33,266 nucleotides of DNA, from positions 1-33,266 of the forward strand of contig PJAB01000227.1 in the NCBI GenBank assembly GCA_002887195.1, read 5' to 3'. Shown piece after piece: positions 19,380 to 29,211 of this stretch. A program made the translations under genes and the position numbers. The stretch is from Chrysochromulina parva. Lineage: Eukaryota; Haptophyta; Prymnesiales; Chrysochromulinaceae. The notes under the pieces are model-generated. The model did no database searches. It worked only from the letters and a program-made list of their open reading frames with translations, and was not told the origin of the DNA. How positions within the stretch are numbered: position 1 is the stretch's first letter; every line of letters starts with the position of its first letter.

Positions 19380-20297
19380 ATGCGTTATGTGAGTGGGCAG
19401 AGAGTGCAGAGCTTCGTGCTGATCACGTTCTCCCTGCGCGGCTTCAATCCAACAAGAGCGCAGAATAGTCCGACTGTGGCCCCAAGCTCGATTTCTTTAT
19501 GCACAGACAACGTCGCAGAGTGCCCAAGCATTGCCAACGGCGTGTGTGATGACGGCGGCCGTGGCGCTGAAAATTCTAGCTGCCTTCTCGGAACAGATTG
19601 CTCCGACTGTGGCCCCAGGGGCTGCTCGTCGGAGAATACGGCTCAAACTTGCCCTACATTATCGGACGGCGAGTGCGATGATGGCGGCCCAGGCTCCGAG
19701 TACTGTGTCTGCAACATTGGCACAGATTGCATCGACTGCGGCTTGCGCGTCAGTACAGAACGACCAGATTGCGCAGCCTCAAGTACACGCAGCATGGGCG
19801 GTTCGATATGGCCTTTGATATTGCTCTTCCCGGCCTTCCTGATGCCGTGTGTGATCATCTGCTGGTGCATCGTTATGCGGAGACGAAGAATGATGCGCGT
19901 CCACGACGCAACGATGGCACAGGCGCGAGTCTCGGGGCTGCACATCATGCACTATCCAGCAACGTATCCAGCTAATCCAGGAGGAGGGGTAACTTATCCA
20001 GGAGGGGTGGATCACTCGATGATTGCGCAGGAGGGGTGGACCACAGTGATCGTTCCGCCCCCAGGCGCGCCGCCTGGCGGCGTCTATCAGGAGGAGACTT
20101 TCATCGGCTGCAACACCCTCATCATCTGCTTCCTCTTACTCTTTTTCTTCTGGCCAGCTACCTGCGTCCCATTCTGCTGCCCGTGCGACCAGCGTGTGGT
20201 TTACATCCACGGGGGAACTAAGTACGTGTGCTCGGGCGAGATCGTGCCGATGGGAGCCAAGTGCTGTGGCTATCCATGCGGAGGGCCCGCCCAGTAA
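19380..20297 (+). CDS. Chimeric Cys-rich repeat, TM and Cys-rich-tail protein
   Basis: 305 aa from ATG 19380; the longer frame starts only at a TTG. A weakly hydrophobic N-terminus (QSFVLITFSL) may be a signal peptide. Two Notch/LNR-like repeats follow at ~48-80 and ~91-123, each with CDDGG and GTDC.DCG and six cysteines, which suggests Ca2+-binding extracellular modules. A transmembrane segment at ~143-166 is followed by RRRR, giving an outside-N orientation. The last ~85 residues, from PPPGAPPGGVYQEETF on, are nearly identical to the end of the gene at 18017. The protein therefore looks like a fusion made by the segmental duplication. The LNR call is by Cys pattern only. Confidence 0.65.
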   Translation: MRYVSGQRVQSFVLITFSLRGFNPTRAQNSPTVAPSSISLCTDNVAECPSIANGVCDDGGRGAENSSCLLGTDCSDCGPRGCSSENTAQTCPTLSDGECDDGGPGSEYCVCNIGTDCIDCGLRVSTERPDCAASSTRSMGGSIWPLILLFPAFLMPCVIICWCIVMRRRRMMRVHDATMAQARVSGLHIMHYPATYPANPGGGVTYPGGVDHSMIAQEGWTTVIVPPPGAPPGGVYQEETFIGCNTLIICFLLLFFFWPATCVPFCCPCDQRVVYIHGGTKYVCSGEIVPMGAKCCGYPCGGPAQ

Positions 20298-20981
20298 GGC
20301 GCTCTGTGCGACGTGTGCGGATGACATGGCGGATGATCACGCGCATGCGAATGGGAGCCGCTGGGTTTCCTGGAGGAGGCATTGAGGCCGCGAGACGGCG
20401 ACGAGACAGCATGTGAGAGCCTGCACCTTCAGTCAGTTCGTCTCGCCGAACATTGTCGTAGAATTTGAGATCGGATGAAGAGTGCAAGTGGGAAACCTGA
20501 CATCCTCTAGTGTGTGCACTGTCGCACGCGAAAACGGTCACGCTCAGATAATCGTAAACCGACTAACCGAGAACGACGCGCATTTTTAATATGCGCGAAC
20601 GCGCGCACACCTAGACGGCTTTGAGCTTGACCCTCCGGCCTCACCCTGCTGCTCGGTCGCGGGTCGGCTTTCTTGAGAAAAGCCCTACAAGGTAACCGTT
20701 AGCTCGGTCAGTCGGAATCGAGCAAGGAGCAATCGACCCACGCGAAACACAGACTGTCGCTGCGGTCGCATCCCGGTGGCGATTCACACATCGTTGGTGC
20801 TTCCTTGCGAAAAGGTCAGTTGAATCGACAAACGGACACGCGCACACCGACCGCTTTCTCGAAAAGGTCAGCTCTGAAAACGACTCTCAACAGCACTTTC
20901 ACAGCAAACTCGTTTTCAATGCTCGCGTGCGTGGAGGACCCGTACCTCGAAACGGAGTGTGGCGGGCGCGTGTGTGTGGCC
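20052..20981 (+). repeat. Segmental duplication, copy 2
   Basis: The near-identical partner of 18398-19278, offset by ~1654 bp at its left edge. It covers the C-terminal coding part of the chimeric gene, its 3' flank and the region just upstream of the exostosin gene. A further ~25-bp tandem doubling (GGGCGCGTGTGTGTGGCC, twice) at ~20964-21008 marks the right edge. Confidence 0.9.
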
Positions 20982-21020
20982 GCGAAACGGGCGCGTGTGT
21001 GTGGCCGCGAATCTGGCTGA
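20298..21020. other. Intergenic region / presumed exostosin gene upstream region
   Basis: 723 bp, mostly duplication copy 2. No gene is visible. The GGCTTT...AAAAGCC hairpin and GAAAAGGTCAG elements seen in copy 1 recur here; GAAAAGGTCAG appears twice (near 20810 and 20861). These shared elements are the best candidates for common 5' regulatory sequence of the two downstream genes. Confidence 0.5.
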
Positions 21021-23719
21021 ATGTCCTCAGCAAGGAGCACATTGCTGTGCTTCGCTCTCGGCGCGATTGCGGCGGGGCTCTTGTTCTCCCGCACCGCGTC
21101 CCCCGCGCCGCCGCCGCACGTTGCTGTAGAGCCCGTGCGGCTCGCGCGCCACGCCCGGGCCCTACAGCAGTGCCCGGGCCCTACTTGCAAGATCGACCTC
21201 GAGGACAGGTTCTTGGCGGAGAAGCAACGGCGGCGGCGGCGGCGGCAGAGAAAAGCGCGTGCGCGCAACCGTGAAGAACCGACGACGAACACGAGCGCTA
21301 CCATCGTCGAGGGCGCCGCCAGTGCCGCCGCTGGCGCTGTGGCAACGAGTGCAGCTCGGGCCATTGACGTTGGCCCTCTCAAGCCGCTTTCACCGCTGCC
21401 GTCCGCATACGCGCTGCACCTCGCGTACATGGCGGCGCACCCGGCAAATCGTCCGGATGCCTCGGCGGACGTGCGTGACTCATGGGGCGTCGCCATTGTC
21501 GCCCACGGCAACAAGGTCGGGTACGCGAGCGGCATGTCCAAGCGCGACGCTGAGCTTCTGGCCATCATGCAGCAGTCAGGATGGGATGAGCGCGACTCGC
21601 CGGTGGTGGCGATGCCGCCGCGCGCCATGGGCGGCGCCACACGCATCATCCCAGTGCTCACCGGCAATGCGTGGCATTGGGGCCGCCAACAGTGCCCGCG
21701 CGAGTGCGTTGCAAACGAGGGCGTGTGCCTGCCCGATTTGGGTCGTTGCGACTGTCCACGCCACCGATGGGGTCCCCAATGCGAATTGCACGTGCAGCCT
21801 GCGCTCGCACGCCCGCAGACGCATCACGGCTGGTGCGTCTATAACGACTCGTCCGCCTTCTTTTGTGACAAGCCTGTGTGCGAGCACTCGAGGGGTGCGT
21901 GCCATCCGAGCCCTCTGTTTGCCTCGGATTGCCTCGTATGGCCTCGGATGACCTCTGATGGCCTCCTTGATCAGGTGAGCGCCATCCGACCCGAGGCGAT
22001 GGCAGCGGCGCGACCATTGATTGCGTCGGTTCGCCGCTGGACCAATGCCCCGACCGGTGCAATGGGCGGGGGTTGTGCCAGGGTGGCACGTGCCAGTGCA
22101 TCCCAGGCTACTTTGGTGCAGCGTGCGAGAGGCATCCCAGATGGTTTTGTGTCTCAGATTGCCTCAACCGCGGCCGGTGCGACTTTGGCTTTTGCCACTG
22201 TCGACCGCCCTATTACGGGGTCGACTGTTCGCTGGAGCCGTTCAGGGCGAGCACGGAGGCGTTGCATGCGCTGCCCGCTGGCCACCTGGGAATTGCCGCG
22301 CCACCCACCATCCCCTCAAGCCTCACGTCACGAGGCAGCGGCGGCGGCGGAGCCAGCGAGGAAGGCGGCGGCGGCATTGAAGGCGGCGCCGAATTCACAC
22401 GAGGGCATTCACAGGCGGGCATTGAAGGCGGCGCCGGCGCTGCTAGCATGGGCGCTGCCGCGGGCACATGCGTGCGCCCGTGCGTGTACGTGTATGAGCT
22501 GCCCGCCCGCATGAACGTCCTGGCTCTCAAGGCCGAGCCGACATGGGCTTTCTATTCACACGGGCCAGCCGACTATCGGGGCTTCAAAGCGGTGCACATC
22601 TCGCTGCTCCGCTCGGCGCACCGAACGACGGATCCCTCGCGTGCGGACTTTTTCTACGTGCCCGTGTGGGATTTCCATGGCTCGTGGGGCAATCCGGAGG
22701 TCTACTGGCGTGCGCACCAATATGTGCGCAGCGTGTGGCCGTACTTCAACAGGTCGGGCGGCGCGGATCACATCTGGTCGAACACGCGCGACGCGGCGGG
22801 GTGCTCGAACCCCTGGGGATCGATCTGGGACCAGACGCGCGCCTCGATCCTTCTGAGCAATTGGGGTGCCGTCACGGGGCTCGGAGGCGTGCCGACGGAG
22901 CGTTGCTTCGACGCCACGCGCGACCTCGTCATTCCAGGCGTGCTGCGCGACCACATTGTCGCCAAGTCGCCCTTCCTCGCCTTCCACCGACAATTCCCCA
23001 CCGACCCAGCCGCCGCCGCGCGCGCCGCCGCCGCCGACGCGAACCACAAGGCATGGCACGGGCGCACCAAGCTCCTCTTCTTCCACGGCGCCATCTGCTG
23101 GCAGACTTACGATCACATGAACGGTCTTGCCGAGCTCGGGCGCAAGTGCCGTCAGAAGCACGGCTTCCTCGACCACTACTCGTTCGGGGTGCGCTGGGAG
23201 GTCTACCGCCGATTCCACAAGGAGGAGGGCTTCCAGCTGCGTGCGACGGACCTCAAGCCGCCTCCGCCGTACGTCTCTCTCGACGCCGAGATGCTCCAGA
23301 CCATCTTCTGCCTGTGCCCGAGTGGCACCGGCTGGGGCATGCGCGTGTTCCACAGCGCAGCCCTCGGGTGCATTCCAGTGCTCATCCAGCGGGACGAGGC
23401 CTCGGCCTACCCTCCCGTGCTGCAGGCCTTTGAAGGGCTTCTACTCGACTGGGACGCCATCGCCGTGCGTCTCGAGCCTCGCGACCTGCCACAGCTGCCC
23501 ATGATCCTGCGCCGTCTGGCCGCCAACACGACAGCCCTGATGTCCAAGCGGCATGCCCTCGCCGCGGTGTGGACGCGCCTCTTGTGGCGCGAAGCACTTC
23601 CCCTTGAGGTGAGGCCCATCCTCGCGCACGCGCCGGACGCCTTCGATAGCCTGATGCAGTCGCTTGCATTACGCCTCAAGTACGGCCTCCGCGGCGCCGG
23701 CGACGCCTGGCACCCATGA
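21021..23719 (+). CDS. EGF-repeat exostosin (GT47) glycosyltransferase, one 80-bp intron
   Basis: Exons 21021-21894 and 21975-23719 give 872 aa. A signal anchor (LLCFALGAIAAGLLF) near the N-terminus indicates type II Golgi topology, followed by a basic stem. EGF-like modules lie at ~225-257, ~316-343 (CPDRCNGRGLC onward) and ~350-378. The exostosin domain runs from ~457 (CVYVYELP) to ~830, including the GT47 signature FCLCPSGTGWGMR...GCIPVLI. The first frame runs out of EGF pattern at 21895 and the second frame supplies the next EGF module. Splicing 21895-21974 (GTGCGT...TCAG, phase 1) joins them and keeps the Cys pattern. GT47 enzymes build glycans such as heparan-like chains or hemicelluloses; acceptor unknown. 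Possibly cell-surface scale or mucilage glycan synthesis (inference). Confidence 0.85.
21895..21974 (+). other. 80-bp intron with duplicated boundary in exostosin gene
   Basis: The donor side GTGCGTGCCATCCGA is repeated at the start of the downstream exon as GTGAGCGCCATCCGA. The inside is a run of ~10-bp GCCTCGGATT-like repeats. Without removal the frame leaves the EGF pattern and misses the exostosin domain. Confidence 0.8.
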
Positions 23720-25090
23720 CGTTCGGTAGTGGAGGCAAGACCTGAGCGTCGAGAACGGGGGACAGTCAGCGGCACCCTGGGTATGGACGGACCCGGGATG
23801 CAATGGCGGCGACGCGGGCGGTCGTGTGCTCGTGTCGCCGAGACTCACGCGTTCTGCCTCGTGTTTCTATGTGTGCGTGATGCGGTGCAGAGAGTGACGG
23901 AGTGACCCGTGTTCGGTCTTCGGTGTTGGCTCACGACTACCTGTAGCGCCCACGTGTCTCGTGTGGGTGTCTGTTGTGGGTGGAAATAACGGTGTCACGT
24001 GTGGCTAGATGAAGATGTGAAAGTGGTGCAGCTGGCCGCCCGGGGCGCAGGTCCGGCCGAGGTGCCGGAGGAGGCGCGCGCGCGGTCGTCGCACGTGACG
24101 AACCACGTGAGACGTGTCGGCTCGGCGACCTCGGTGGCGTCCGGTGGGGGCCGCGGCCGGAGGTGCGTTGTGGGGGTCACCGTCGACCGTGCACCGTGCA
24201 CCGACCAGTCGCGCGCACTCCACACCCACACCCGGGTCCCGGCAGCGGCAGCCGGCACCGGCACGGATACAGCGTTGCCGCGCTTTCACGTTTCAGCCTG
24301 ACAGCCTGAGCCTCACACGTCACAGCGCGTCGCGGCCCCGCGGGGTCGGGGAGCACCGCGCGCGACGAGGGTCGAGGGACCCGCGCCGACCCGAGAGGCC
24401 GGCGGTGGACGGGGATACGATCCGAAAAATTTCCGGACTCCCGGATTCGAAAAATTTCATCGGCTGTGCGGTTCCGCAGTGCGCCAGTGCGCGCAGTGCC
24501 AGTGGGAGTGGTAGAGTGGTTGTATATAACGCGTCTGAGACGCTTCGTAACCGGATCAATCAAATATATAATCGACGTGACGAATTCACGAATACTTCAA
24601 ACTTGTTTAACACGCATGTTCGGCATGGTATCACACACTGTGTTGTTGTTTACTCGAACATGAGAGACTGGAGACCGATAAGCTACACCAACCGGGCGCG
24701 GAGGATGCGGGGGACGATGAACCCATTCACACGCGATCAACGACGGCAGGGGGGCACGCACGCGGCGGCGACGAGGCCAAGAGCCCCGGGGCGCCAACGT
24801 GAATGCCTTGAATGGTACAGAGGCACACAGGCAAGGGGTGATGCCTCGGCTGCCGACGGGCGGGCAGAAGGTACATTACACAGGGGCACGTAGGGCCAGA
24901 GAAGCGTTCACAGATGGCTCCCATTCACACGCCGAAGGGCGGACGGTGTGTCGGAGCCGACGAGGGCGGAGGGAGGCAGAAGGAGGCGACGAGGGGGACG
25001 AATTGGGTATAGTGGGACGCAGTGGGAGGGGGGCGGCAGAGGGGCGCCACTTGTCTTCTCCTGTTGTCCCCACAGCCGGCGTTGCCCGCC
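23720..25090. other. 1.37-kb region without a convincing gene
   Basis: Open frames here are Arg/Ser-rich and overlap one another, so I treat them as chance. Visible structure: G/T-rich stretches at 23860-24000, a direct repeat CGAAAAATTTC at 24423-24433 and 24448-24458, TATATAA near 24522 followed by the palindrome GCGTCTGAGACGC at 24531-24543, and a less GC-rich block at 24520-24680. It may hold a promoter or a non-coding RNA gene, but I cannot show either. Confidence 0.45.
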
Positions 25091-26946
25091 TCAGACGACA
25101 GGTTCCACAGTGAGGAGCGTCTCGAGGAAGTCGGTGTAGTTGACCTCGCTCCCCAGGCCGTCCTCTATCAGCTCTTCGGCCGGGGGCGCGGCTGGCGCCG
25201 GTGGCGTGGGCGAGAAGCCGCCTACGGCCAGCTTCGTCGGCAGCGCCGGCACAGCCGGACTCTCGAGGCCGATGATCATCGTCGTTTGCGGCGAGGCCGA
25301 CTGCGAGGCCGGCACCGTCGGCCGCTCCGCTCGCGCTTTTGCGCTCTCGCTCTCCAGATCAAACGGCGACATGGCGCCGTCGACCCTCACAGCCGCCATG
25401 GCGGAGGCCAGGGGGGGCGAGAGGCACAGCGGATCGCCCGGTCGGTCGCGGTCCTCGTCGTCCGCCTCCTCCCGGTCCTCGTCGACTTCCCTCCTGTTCC
25501 CGTCCGTCGCACGCGCAAACAGCTCGTCCAAATCGTCCCAGTTGCCAGGCGCCGCCATCGGCGCGAGCGGCGACGCAGGGCCCATGCTTGGTGCGCCTCC
25601 GCCGAAGCCGGTGCCAAAGCCGCCGAAGCCGCCGCCAAAGCCGGCGCAAGCGCCATAGGCACCAACGCCGAAGCCGGCACCAACGCCGAAGCCGGCACCA
25701 ACGCCGGCGCCGCCGCCGCTCCCGAGAGCGCCAGCCATGACGCCAGCGGGGTAGCTCGCCAGCTGCCCGGCTGCCAAATGCGCCGCGAGCAGCTCGTGCG
25801 CTGCCGTCCATTGGGGGGGGAGGGCGGGCAGGGGGGGGAGGGCCGAGGGTAGCGGCGCACCTCCTTGAGCAGCGGCGGCGGCGGCGGCGGCGGCAAAGGT
25901 GGCGGCGGCGGCGGCGGCGGCGTGTGAATGCGGCGGCGGCGACGACGACGATAGATTGCTCGCGTGCACATGGCTCGCGTGTACATGACTCCCGTGCGCT
26001 TGCGCAAGCGCCTGCATCGCCACGCTGTGCGAGAAGAGCCAGGCGAGGGGCGGGGGCGGCGCACCCCCATGGACGATCGACGATGCGGCCGTCACCTGCG
26101 CCATCACCTGCGCCATTGTCACCGCGTTCGCCTCCGCCGACCCGCGCGCCGTCACCGACGACCCCTCAGGTAACGGCATCGCCGGCACGCCGCAAGGATA
26201 GAATCCCGTCGGGGGCTCGGCGGGCACCCGTAAGCTGAGCGCGGGGATGTCGACCATGGTGGGCATGGGCGTGGGCAGAAGCGCCGGGCTTGGCTCCTGG
26301 TTCTCCGCCTCCGCTTCATCCGCATCCACGAGCTCCATGGTGCAATAGGTCGAGGGCTTGGATTCGTACTGCCGATCGCGCGAGCCCGCGGCCTCGTCGG
26401 TGGACTTGAGCCAGGCCATGTGCGTCTTGCGCGCGTGCTTGCGCACGCCTGCGTTGAAGAGCCGGGGGGGAGGCAGGGGAGGACGGGCACGCACGCGGGA
26501 GTAGGTCAGGCAAGAGCCCTTGCACACGCCACCAGCACTGTTCTCCCAGGAGACGGGAATTTCCCGGGAGCGCCAGCGCGGCGGCCACAGCCACTCGCAA
26601 GAAGCGAGGCGCCCAGAGAAGCCCCGGCACTCAGCGAATCACCAGCACCTTGCCAGCAGGCGCGCGCGCCTCCCACGCCAGGGATGCCAGGGCCCCTCCT
26701 TGGGCAACACTCACCGTCTGTTGAGGCATAGCGCTTGTTGCAGCCAGGGAAGCCGCATCGATAACGGGTGACGGTGGTCCCTTTGGCCACGGGTCCCTTG
26801 GGCGACGTGCTCAGCCTGTTGGCCGGCGTCGGCGGAGGTGACGACCGCGGCGAGGCGCTCTTACTTGGCATTTGAGCCCCAAGAGCCCCGAAAAAGAGCT
26901 TCCACCGACCGCTTTGTGGCACCGCTTTGTGGACACCCGGAAACAT
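25091..26946 (-). CDS. Single C2H2 zinc-finger regulator, intron inside the finger
   Basis: Exon 1 ends at 26715 and begins at ATG 26946 or ATG 26871; exon 2 is 26448-25091. Length is 504 aa from ATG 26871 or 529 aa from ATG 26946. The finger RYRCGFPGCNKRYASTDG|VRKHARKTH has C39-x4-C44-x12-H57-x4-H62 (numbering from 26871) and is followed by MAWLK, like the single fingers with a GVRKH helix found in plant, algal and ZNF395-type factors. The two halves are on separate frames, joined in phase 1 by removing 26449-26714. The rest is low complexity: His/Ala/Gly runs, a GVGAGF repeat block, an acidic NRREVDEDREEADDEDRDR patch and a hydrophobic-acidic C-terminus, plausible as an activation domain. 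It is likely a nuclear DNA-binding protein; targets unknown. Confidence 0.72.
26449..26714 (-). other. Intron splitting the C2H2 finger
   Basis: On the minus strand the donor is ACG|GTGAGT and the acceptor is AACGCAG|GCGTGC. Length 266 bp, phase 1. Joining completes the finger with its two histidines, which is strong support. It is one of only two introns in the window whose downstream exon does not start with GT. Confidence 0.8.
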
Positions 26947-27414
26947 GGCGGGGACGTGACGAAACTGTACGCCACGAATTGGACGAAGTGAAAGATTTGA
27001 GAGATTTGTATGCACTTTGCGCGTGTTGAATTCACCGTGTGCAACCTCGCACCAAGTGCTCCCGGGGGCGGGCGGGTTCCCGCACTTTGTCAGCCATGAA
27101 TATTCAAAAATTTAATGTTTTAATCAAAAATAGATAATAGTGCGGCATTGATATGCAGGGTTGCAGGCGCACCGACGCCATACTGCATACACCGGCGTGT
27201 TAATGTATCACACCAGTTAACCTCTCGACACTCGAGAGTCGAAACTCTTGAGGTAGAGCGGACGCTCACCAACCTACTGCTACTCATAGATGGGGTGGGA
27301 AAAAACTACGTAAGAATGCAGGCAGCACCTCACCTGTGTGCGGTCGCAGGCGAGCAACCTCAAACATATCATTGCGGCTCTTGGCCCTGTCTCTGCTTAC
27401 CGGGTAGATACGGC
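26947..27414. other. Intergenic region with AT-rich patch
   Basis: 468 bp between two minus-strand genes. The segment 27095-27160 is very AT-rich (TATTCAAAAATTTAATGTTTT and after) against a GC-rich background. It may be the 5' region of the zinc-finger gene or the 3' region of the small gene's neighbour. No ORF here is convincing. Confidence 0.5.
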
Positions 27415-27741
27415 TCATCCCTTTTTCTTCTGGTTGTCATCCCGTCCGGCTTTGGCTTTGGAGGAAGCATTCCAGTCATACCCGCGCGGCTTGCTCAGGG
27501 GTTTGCCTGTCATCCAATCAATCTGAGGCTTTCCCAGGAGGCTTACGCCGTCCGGGGAACCTGTCACCGCCATCCGCATGAATTTCAAAAACCTATTATC
27601 GCCGTCGTTTCCGTCTTTGTCATCTTTGCCATCTTTGCTAGCACTCATCATGATGACTCTGGTTGGAGTCACCGCTGGTTGGAGAATGATTGCTGCTCCG
27701 GTGGAAGCAAATGAGGCCAGTAAAATTGTGACTGCCTTCAT
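27415..27741 (-). CDS. Small protein with N-terminal targeting peptide
   Basis: 108 aa from ATG 27741. The N-terminus MKAVTILLASFASTGAAIIL is a clear signal peptide or first part of a bipartite plastid-targeting sequence. A Ser/Thr/Arg region follows, then an Asp/Lys-rich stretch (KDGKDDKDGNDGDN) and a conserved-looking core with LGKPQIDWMTGKPLSKPRGY. I recognise no family; lumenal plastid or secreted location is an inference. It diverges from the HIR gene to its right. Confidence 0.65.
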   Translation of the reverse strand: MKAVTILLASFASTGAAIILQPAVTPTRVIMMSASKDGKDDKDGNDGDNRFLKFMRMAVTGSPDGVSLLGKPQIDWMTGKPLSKPRGYDWNASSKAKAGRDDNQKKKG

Positions 27742-28011
27742 ACGTAGAGAAGGAGGCGAACCTGTCGGCTTGAGTTTGTAGATTGAATGGCGAGGAGACG
27801 AGACGCGGCGTGACCACGCTTTTTTCGAGGGCTTTTCGATTTTTTTTGCGCTTTTGCGAGCACATTCTTGTACAGAACAACAGAAACACTGTCGAGAGGC
27901 AAGCTGAAACTAGGGGGTGGCTTCCTGTGAACATTGCCTGTGCTGCCAACAGTGCTCGCAAAATGGCTTCGTCGGAAAGACCTCTACTCCTCTGCTGCTT
28001 CCCCGTCAGGG
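27742..28011. promoter_or_regulatory. Divergent promoter region, small targeted protein / HIR-A
   Basis: 270 bp lie between opposing start codons. A T-rich run near 27839-27848 is the only marked feature. An ATG at 27963 opens a frame (MASSERPLLLCC) that could be an upstream ORF or an alternative N-terminus. Confidence 0.4.
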
Positions 28012-29211
28012 ATGGTGAGCGAGCGCTGCCCCCGTGCAGTCTTGCAAGCCGCTGTGCTCGTGCCTGGCGATGCAGCCAACATGGAAGCGCACTCAGGTGC
28101 AACATTCCGCGCGCCGCTCACCCTCGCCACCCCTCACCACTTGCTTCCCAGGTGTGCTACCCGGTTTGCACTGAGACGGGCAATGTGCGCATGGTGGAGC
28201 GATGCGGCGCATTTAAATACATCATGCAGCCTGGGCTAAGTTTTGTGATTTGCTGCGTCGACGAGGCCTCCAATCACGTATCGATGCGTCTGCAGCAGAT
28301 CAAAGTCACGTGCGAAACAAAGACGAAGGACAACGTCTTCACAAACATCGAGGTGCGCTTGGTGCTCGGTGCACGGCGGCCATGTGCGCCCCATCGATCC
28401 TCACGAGGTGGCAGTGGGCAGAGGCGCCACGCGAGCCAGTCGCAAGCGCGCCCCCCACGCACGCAAGCGGGCGTCTCCTTCTACTCTTCCCGAGGTCTTC
28501 TTTACCGCGCGCTGCCACCGATCGTCACTCGCCTTGCAGGTGTCCATCCAGTACCAGATCAAAAAGGAGGAGGCGGCGATGCACAGTGCCTACTACCGCC
28601 TCTCCGATCCCCACCGCCAGATCCAGGCGTACGTGTATGACGTCGTGCGCTCAACCGTGCCCAAACTCGACCTTGACAACGTCTTCCTCGAGAAGGATGA
28701 GATTGCGAAGCAGGTGGCCGAAAACCTCAAGGAGAACTTCGGCTCGTTTGGGTACGAGATCCTTGCCACACCCATCACCGCCATCGAGCCCGCGGTCGAG
28801 GTCAAGAACGCGATGAACCAGATCAATAAGGCCAGGCGCGTCAAAGAGGCTGCGGGCGATGAAGGGGAGGCCAAGAAGACGCGCGCCATTAAGGACGCCG
28901 AAGCGAGTGCGAGGTCGATCGAGATCCACGCCAAGGCGGACGCCGAGGCCCTGTACCTGGCTGGCGTGGGCCTTGCACGCCAGCGCCAGGCCATCATGAG
29001 CGGCCTGCGCGAGTCCGTCAATGCGTTTGGGCGCGAGATCGAGGGGATTGACCCAAAGCAAGTGCTCGACCTGATGATTGTCACGCAGTACTTCGACATG
29101 ATGCAGTCGATTGGCAAGGAATCCAGGTCGAACGCCCTCTTCCTCAACCATTCACCCTCGTCGCTTGCGGATCTGACTCAGTCCGTCAGCCGCGGCTTCA
29201 TGTCGCGATGA
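28012..29211 (+). CDS. HIR-type SPFH (band 7) protein A, two introns
   Basis: Exons 28012-28014 (only ATG), 28152-28352 and 28540-29211 give 291 aa, close to the ~285 aa of plant hypersensitive-induced reaction proteins. The sequence follows that family: a Cys-rich N-terminus for acylation (MVCYPVC), MRLQQIKVTCETKTKDNVF, VSIQYQI, QAYVYDVVRSTVPKLDLD, a long charged helix, ARQRQAIMSGLRESV, and VTQYFDMM. HIR proteins form oligomers on plasma-membrane microdomains. The start fits the paralogue at 29812, which begins MACCPLY at the same distance from CGAFK. Introns: 28015-28151 (ATG|GTGAGC...CAG|GTGTGC) and 28353-28539 (GAG|GTGCGC...CAG|GTGTCC). An alternative N-terminus from ATG 27963 without the first intron is possible. 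Confidence 0.85.
28015..28151 (+). other. Intron directly after the start codon of HIR-A
   Basis: 137 bp, donor ATG|GTGAGC and acceptor TTCCCAG|GTGTGC, phase 0. It makes a first coding exon of three bases and reproduces the N-terminus of the paralogue. Confidence 0.65.
28353..28539 (+). other. Second intron of HIR-A
   Basis: 187 bp, donor GAG|GTGCGC and acceptor TTGCAG|GTGTCC, phase 0. The joined protein reads NVFTNIEVSIQYQI, exactly the expected HIR sequence. The two halves lie in different frames. Confidence 0.9.

Noticed and set aside
22073..23719. Independent exostosin gene starting near 22073
   Set aside because: That start is a TTG in the middle of an EGF module; the same frame supplies the first three Cys of the module upstream (from 22046).
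24114..24893. 259-residue plus-strand frame
   Set aside because: Arg/Pro-rich with no domain, crosses AT-rich and repeat sequence, and competes with equally long frames on the other strand.
27963..28014. MASSERPLLLCC as the N-terminus of HIR-A
   Set aside because: Joining it through the GTGAGC donor shifts the frame, and reading straight through inserts ~45 low-complexity residues; kept only as an alternative.
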